Assembly (NCBI GenBank): GCA_041399205.1
Contig: JAWKTK010000021.1
Span: 1-64,000, forward strand
Source: JAGQOZ01 sp041399205
GTDB taxonomy: Bacteria; Planctomycetota; Planctomycetia; Pirellulales; Pirellulaceae
Length of the DNA stretch: 64,000 nucleotides
Direction: 5' to 3'
The notes under the pieces: generated by a model
The model's database searches: none
What the model was told of the DNA's origin: nothing
Seen by the model: only the letters and a program-made list of their open reading frames with translations
In this document: positions 63,901-64,000 of the stretch, piece after piece
How positions within the stretch are numbered: the stretch's first letter is position 1
Layout of the letters: each line of letters begins with the position of its first letter
Program-made: the position numbers and the translations under genes

Positions 63901-64000
63901 GGAGGTTTTGACGCTATTGATGATGTTGTTCTTGATGTGTCTATCGTCGATAACGACGCAGTTACGATCGCATACATTACCAGCTCGACGTTTACCCTAC
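60955..64000 (+). CDS. Large secreted Calx-beta / LamG / glucose-sorbosone-dehydrogenase-like protein (3' end outside window)
   Basis: Frame 1 is open from ATG 60955 to the last base (1,015 codons), so the gene continues beyond the window. AGGGGT precedes the ATG. The N-terminus has basic residues and MEKLENRRLLA, the planctomycete-type LExRxLLA signal motif. Domains: Calx-beta (residues about 20-140; VDETGG, SGADFEG, VTIVDDE); LamG-like jelly roll (145-355; GHWKLDET, NTWNHIAVTFDG, GGLDDVRVYNRAL); a glucose/sorbosone-dehydrogenase-type six-bladed propeller (365-790; LPTSFDWLPDGRAVVAQQ, RGLLGVAVHP, IGFGPDGALYASSGDGG, ILSYGLRNPFRFAF, GDVGWNRWEEINLGAGKNFGWP); then further Calx-beta-like repeats ending in VIDNDG / IVDNDA. 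A surface-exposed sugar or aldose oxidase role is possible but unproven. Confidence 0.9.
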   Translation, partial: MTRRAGSWRLGMEKLENRRLLAAGQVQIATTSVTVDETGGVALVFVERVDGTDGEATVFYQTVNQTAQSGADFEGTASGSVTLGDGQDSGAISIPITDDDLLEDVERFSVSLFRAEGASLGAPRTALVTIVDDEAGEDLVGHWKLDETEVGATVVDASGFQQDGLHQNINILTGGPRADAPVFVADNTHSVLLDGIDDFIQVQGAAGFDYDVRGAFTLSVWVKPTDLDDGQFGIVGYDSGDGRQFRSPSLWRSGSQIYAGFGDGENWNSVTTKSALTANTWNHIAVTFDGTTLSVYANGESVLLTNQFAGRIPVNPGRIDLGRVDTYWDGGLDDVRVYNRALAAAEVVALLGTADVPPVPVVGSFRTQAISSGLSLPTSFDWLPDGRAVVAQQQGTVVLVNVDGAVAATPVLDIRPIVNYYSDRGLLGVAVHPDLQNHPYLYVAYTYDPPETTTQTGAGGPDGNGARVARISRFTLNSTWDAADPLSEVILVGTNSTYANIGEPNRRPELSDPHSCEDGNGGHVENCIAADETSHSVGDIGFGPDGALYASSGDGGSFGRTDPINLRVQSLESLSGKILRIDPLTGQGFSTNPFFDGNVDSNQSKILSYGLRNPFRFAFEPRSGEIAIGDVGWNRWEEINLGAGKNFGWPLYEGGATSEFLTAYRFLSEAQDLLGQTAATVEPPVWSMSHADGAQAVIVGDFVTGNAYTSAHRNSLLFVDLGDQRLRSIRFNSQGEPIATDIVSEQSVGFIVDMKMGVDDFMYYVDLASGTFGKLAFDLANSRVSISETDGETVVPEGSVDSYAVVLDSPPSSSVIVQANWSSPNISVSPSHLTFNPDNWNETQFFEITAVENNHIEGPVTAIVDHAVISDDPNYSGIATSSVDVSVIDNDGLLFPDFYDIVLHEGDTDGAFYSIALGSMPTAPVRVDISVDSSQLVVSPTFVEFTPADWQSVRQVNLRSVDDAISEGIHSSTVSHAITTTAGGFDAIDDVVLDVSIVDNDAVTIAYITSSTFTL

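Overview
The window reads as a chromosomal segment from a planctomycete, most likely Pirellulales. The evidence is a DUF1549/DUF1553 planctomycete-cytochrome protein next to a DUF1501 protein, a BBP7-type outer-membrane protein, a signal segment ending in the planctomycete-type LENRRLLA motif, very large LamG/cadherin/delta-60 surface proteins, and a type III polyketide synthase cluster. No tRNA, rRNA, CRISPR array, transposase or prophage gene was seen.

Bases 1-22090 hold one giant surface-protein gene (about 7,360 codons in the window, 5' end outside). It is now split into three open frames by two one-base indels. It carries beta-helix, LamG, C-type-lectin-like, DUF642-like, RTX and cadherin/CSPG modules, two arrays of exactly seven delta-60 repeats, one array of seven FG-GAP repeats, a near-perfect 1,212-bp internal tandem duplication, and a C-terminal membrane anchor. 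Its stop codon overlaps the start of a membrane PAS-GGDEF-HD-GYP protein, which suggests a c-di-GMP-linked surface adhesin unit. Bases 24508-32811 hold a BBP7 protein, an exported asparaginase-type hydrolase, a small unknown protein, the DUF1549/1553 + DUF1501 pair and a DUF2617-like protein.

Bases 33118-38683 are a MarR-regulated RND efflux operon (regulator, membrane-fusion protein, permease). A SlyA-like operator lies in front, and an in-frame TGA interrupts the permease. Bases 39206-47012 are two convergent operons that look like one lipid-polyketide locus. The forward arm has a methyltransferase, an FAD hydroxylase and a type III PKS. The reverse arm has a YceI lipocalin, a second methyltransferase, a membrane methyltransferase and an MMPL exporter. 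By analogy with srs-type operons and planctomycete clusters, an alkylresorcinol or alkylquinone product is likely.

Bases 47282-53384 hold a cytidylate-kinase-like protein, a candidate small RNA or terminator, a GT39/GT2 pair on the plus strand and an MBOAT/SGNH pair on the minus strand, pointing to surface glycan synthesis and acylation. Bases 53497-58141 hold an outer-membrane barrel protein downstream of a five-heme cytochrome c. The window ends with a GlmU-like protein, MetF, and a large secreted Calx-beta/LamG/glucose-dehydrogenase-like protein that runs off the end.

A caution for the whole window: five single-base indels in short homopolymers and one nonsense change disrupt otherwise well-conserved genes. 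This pattern fits assembly or sequencing error at least as well as real gene decay.
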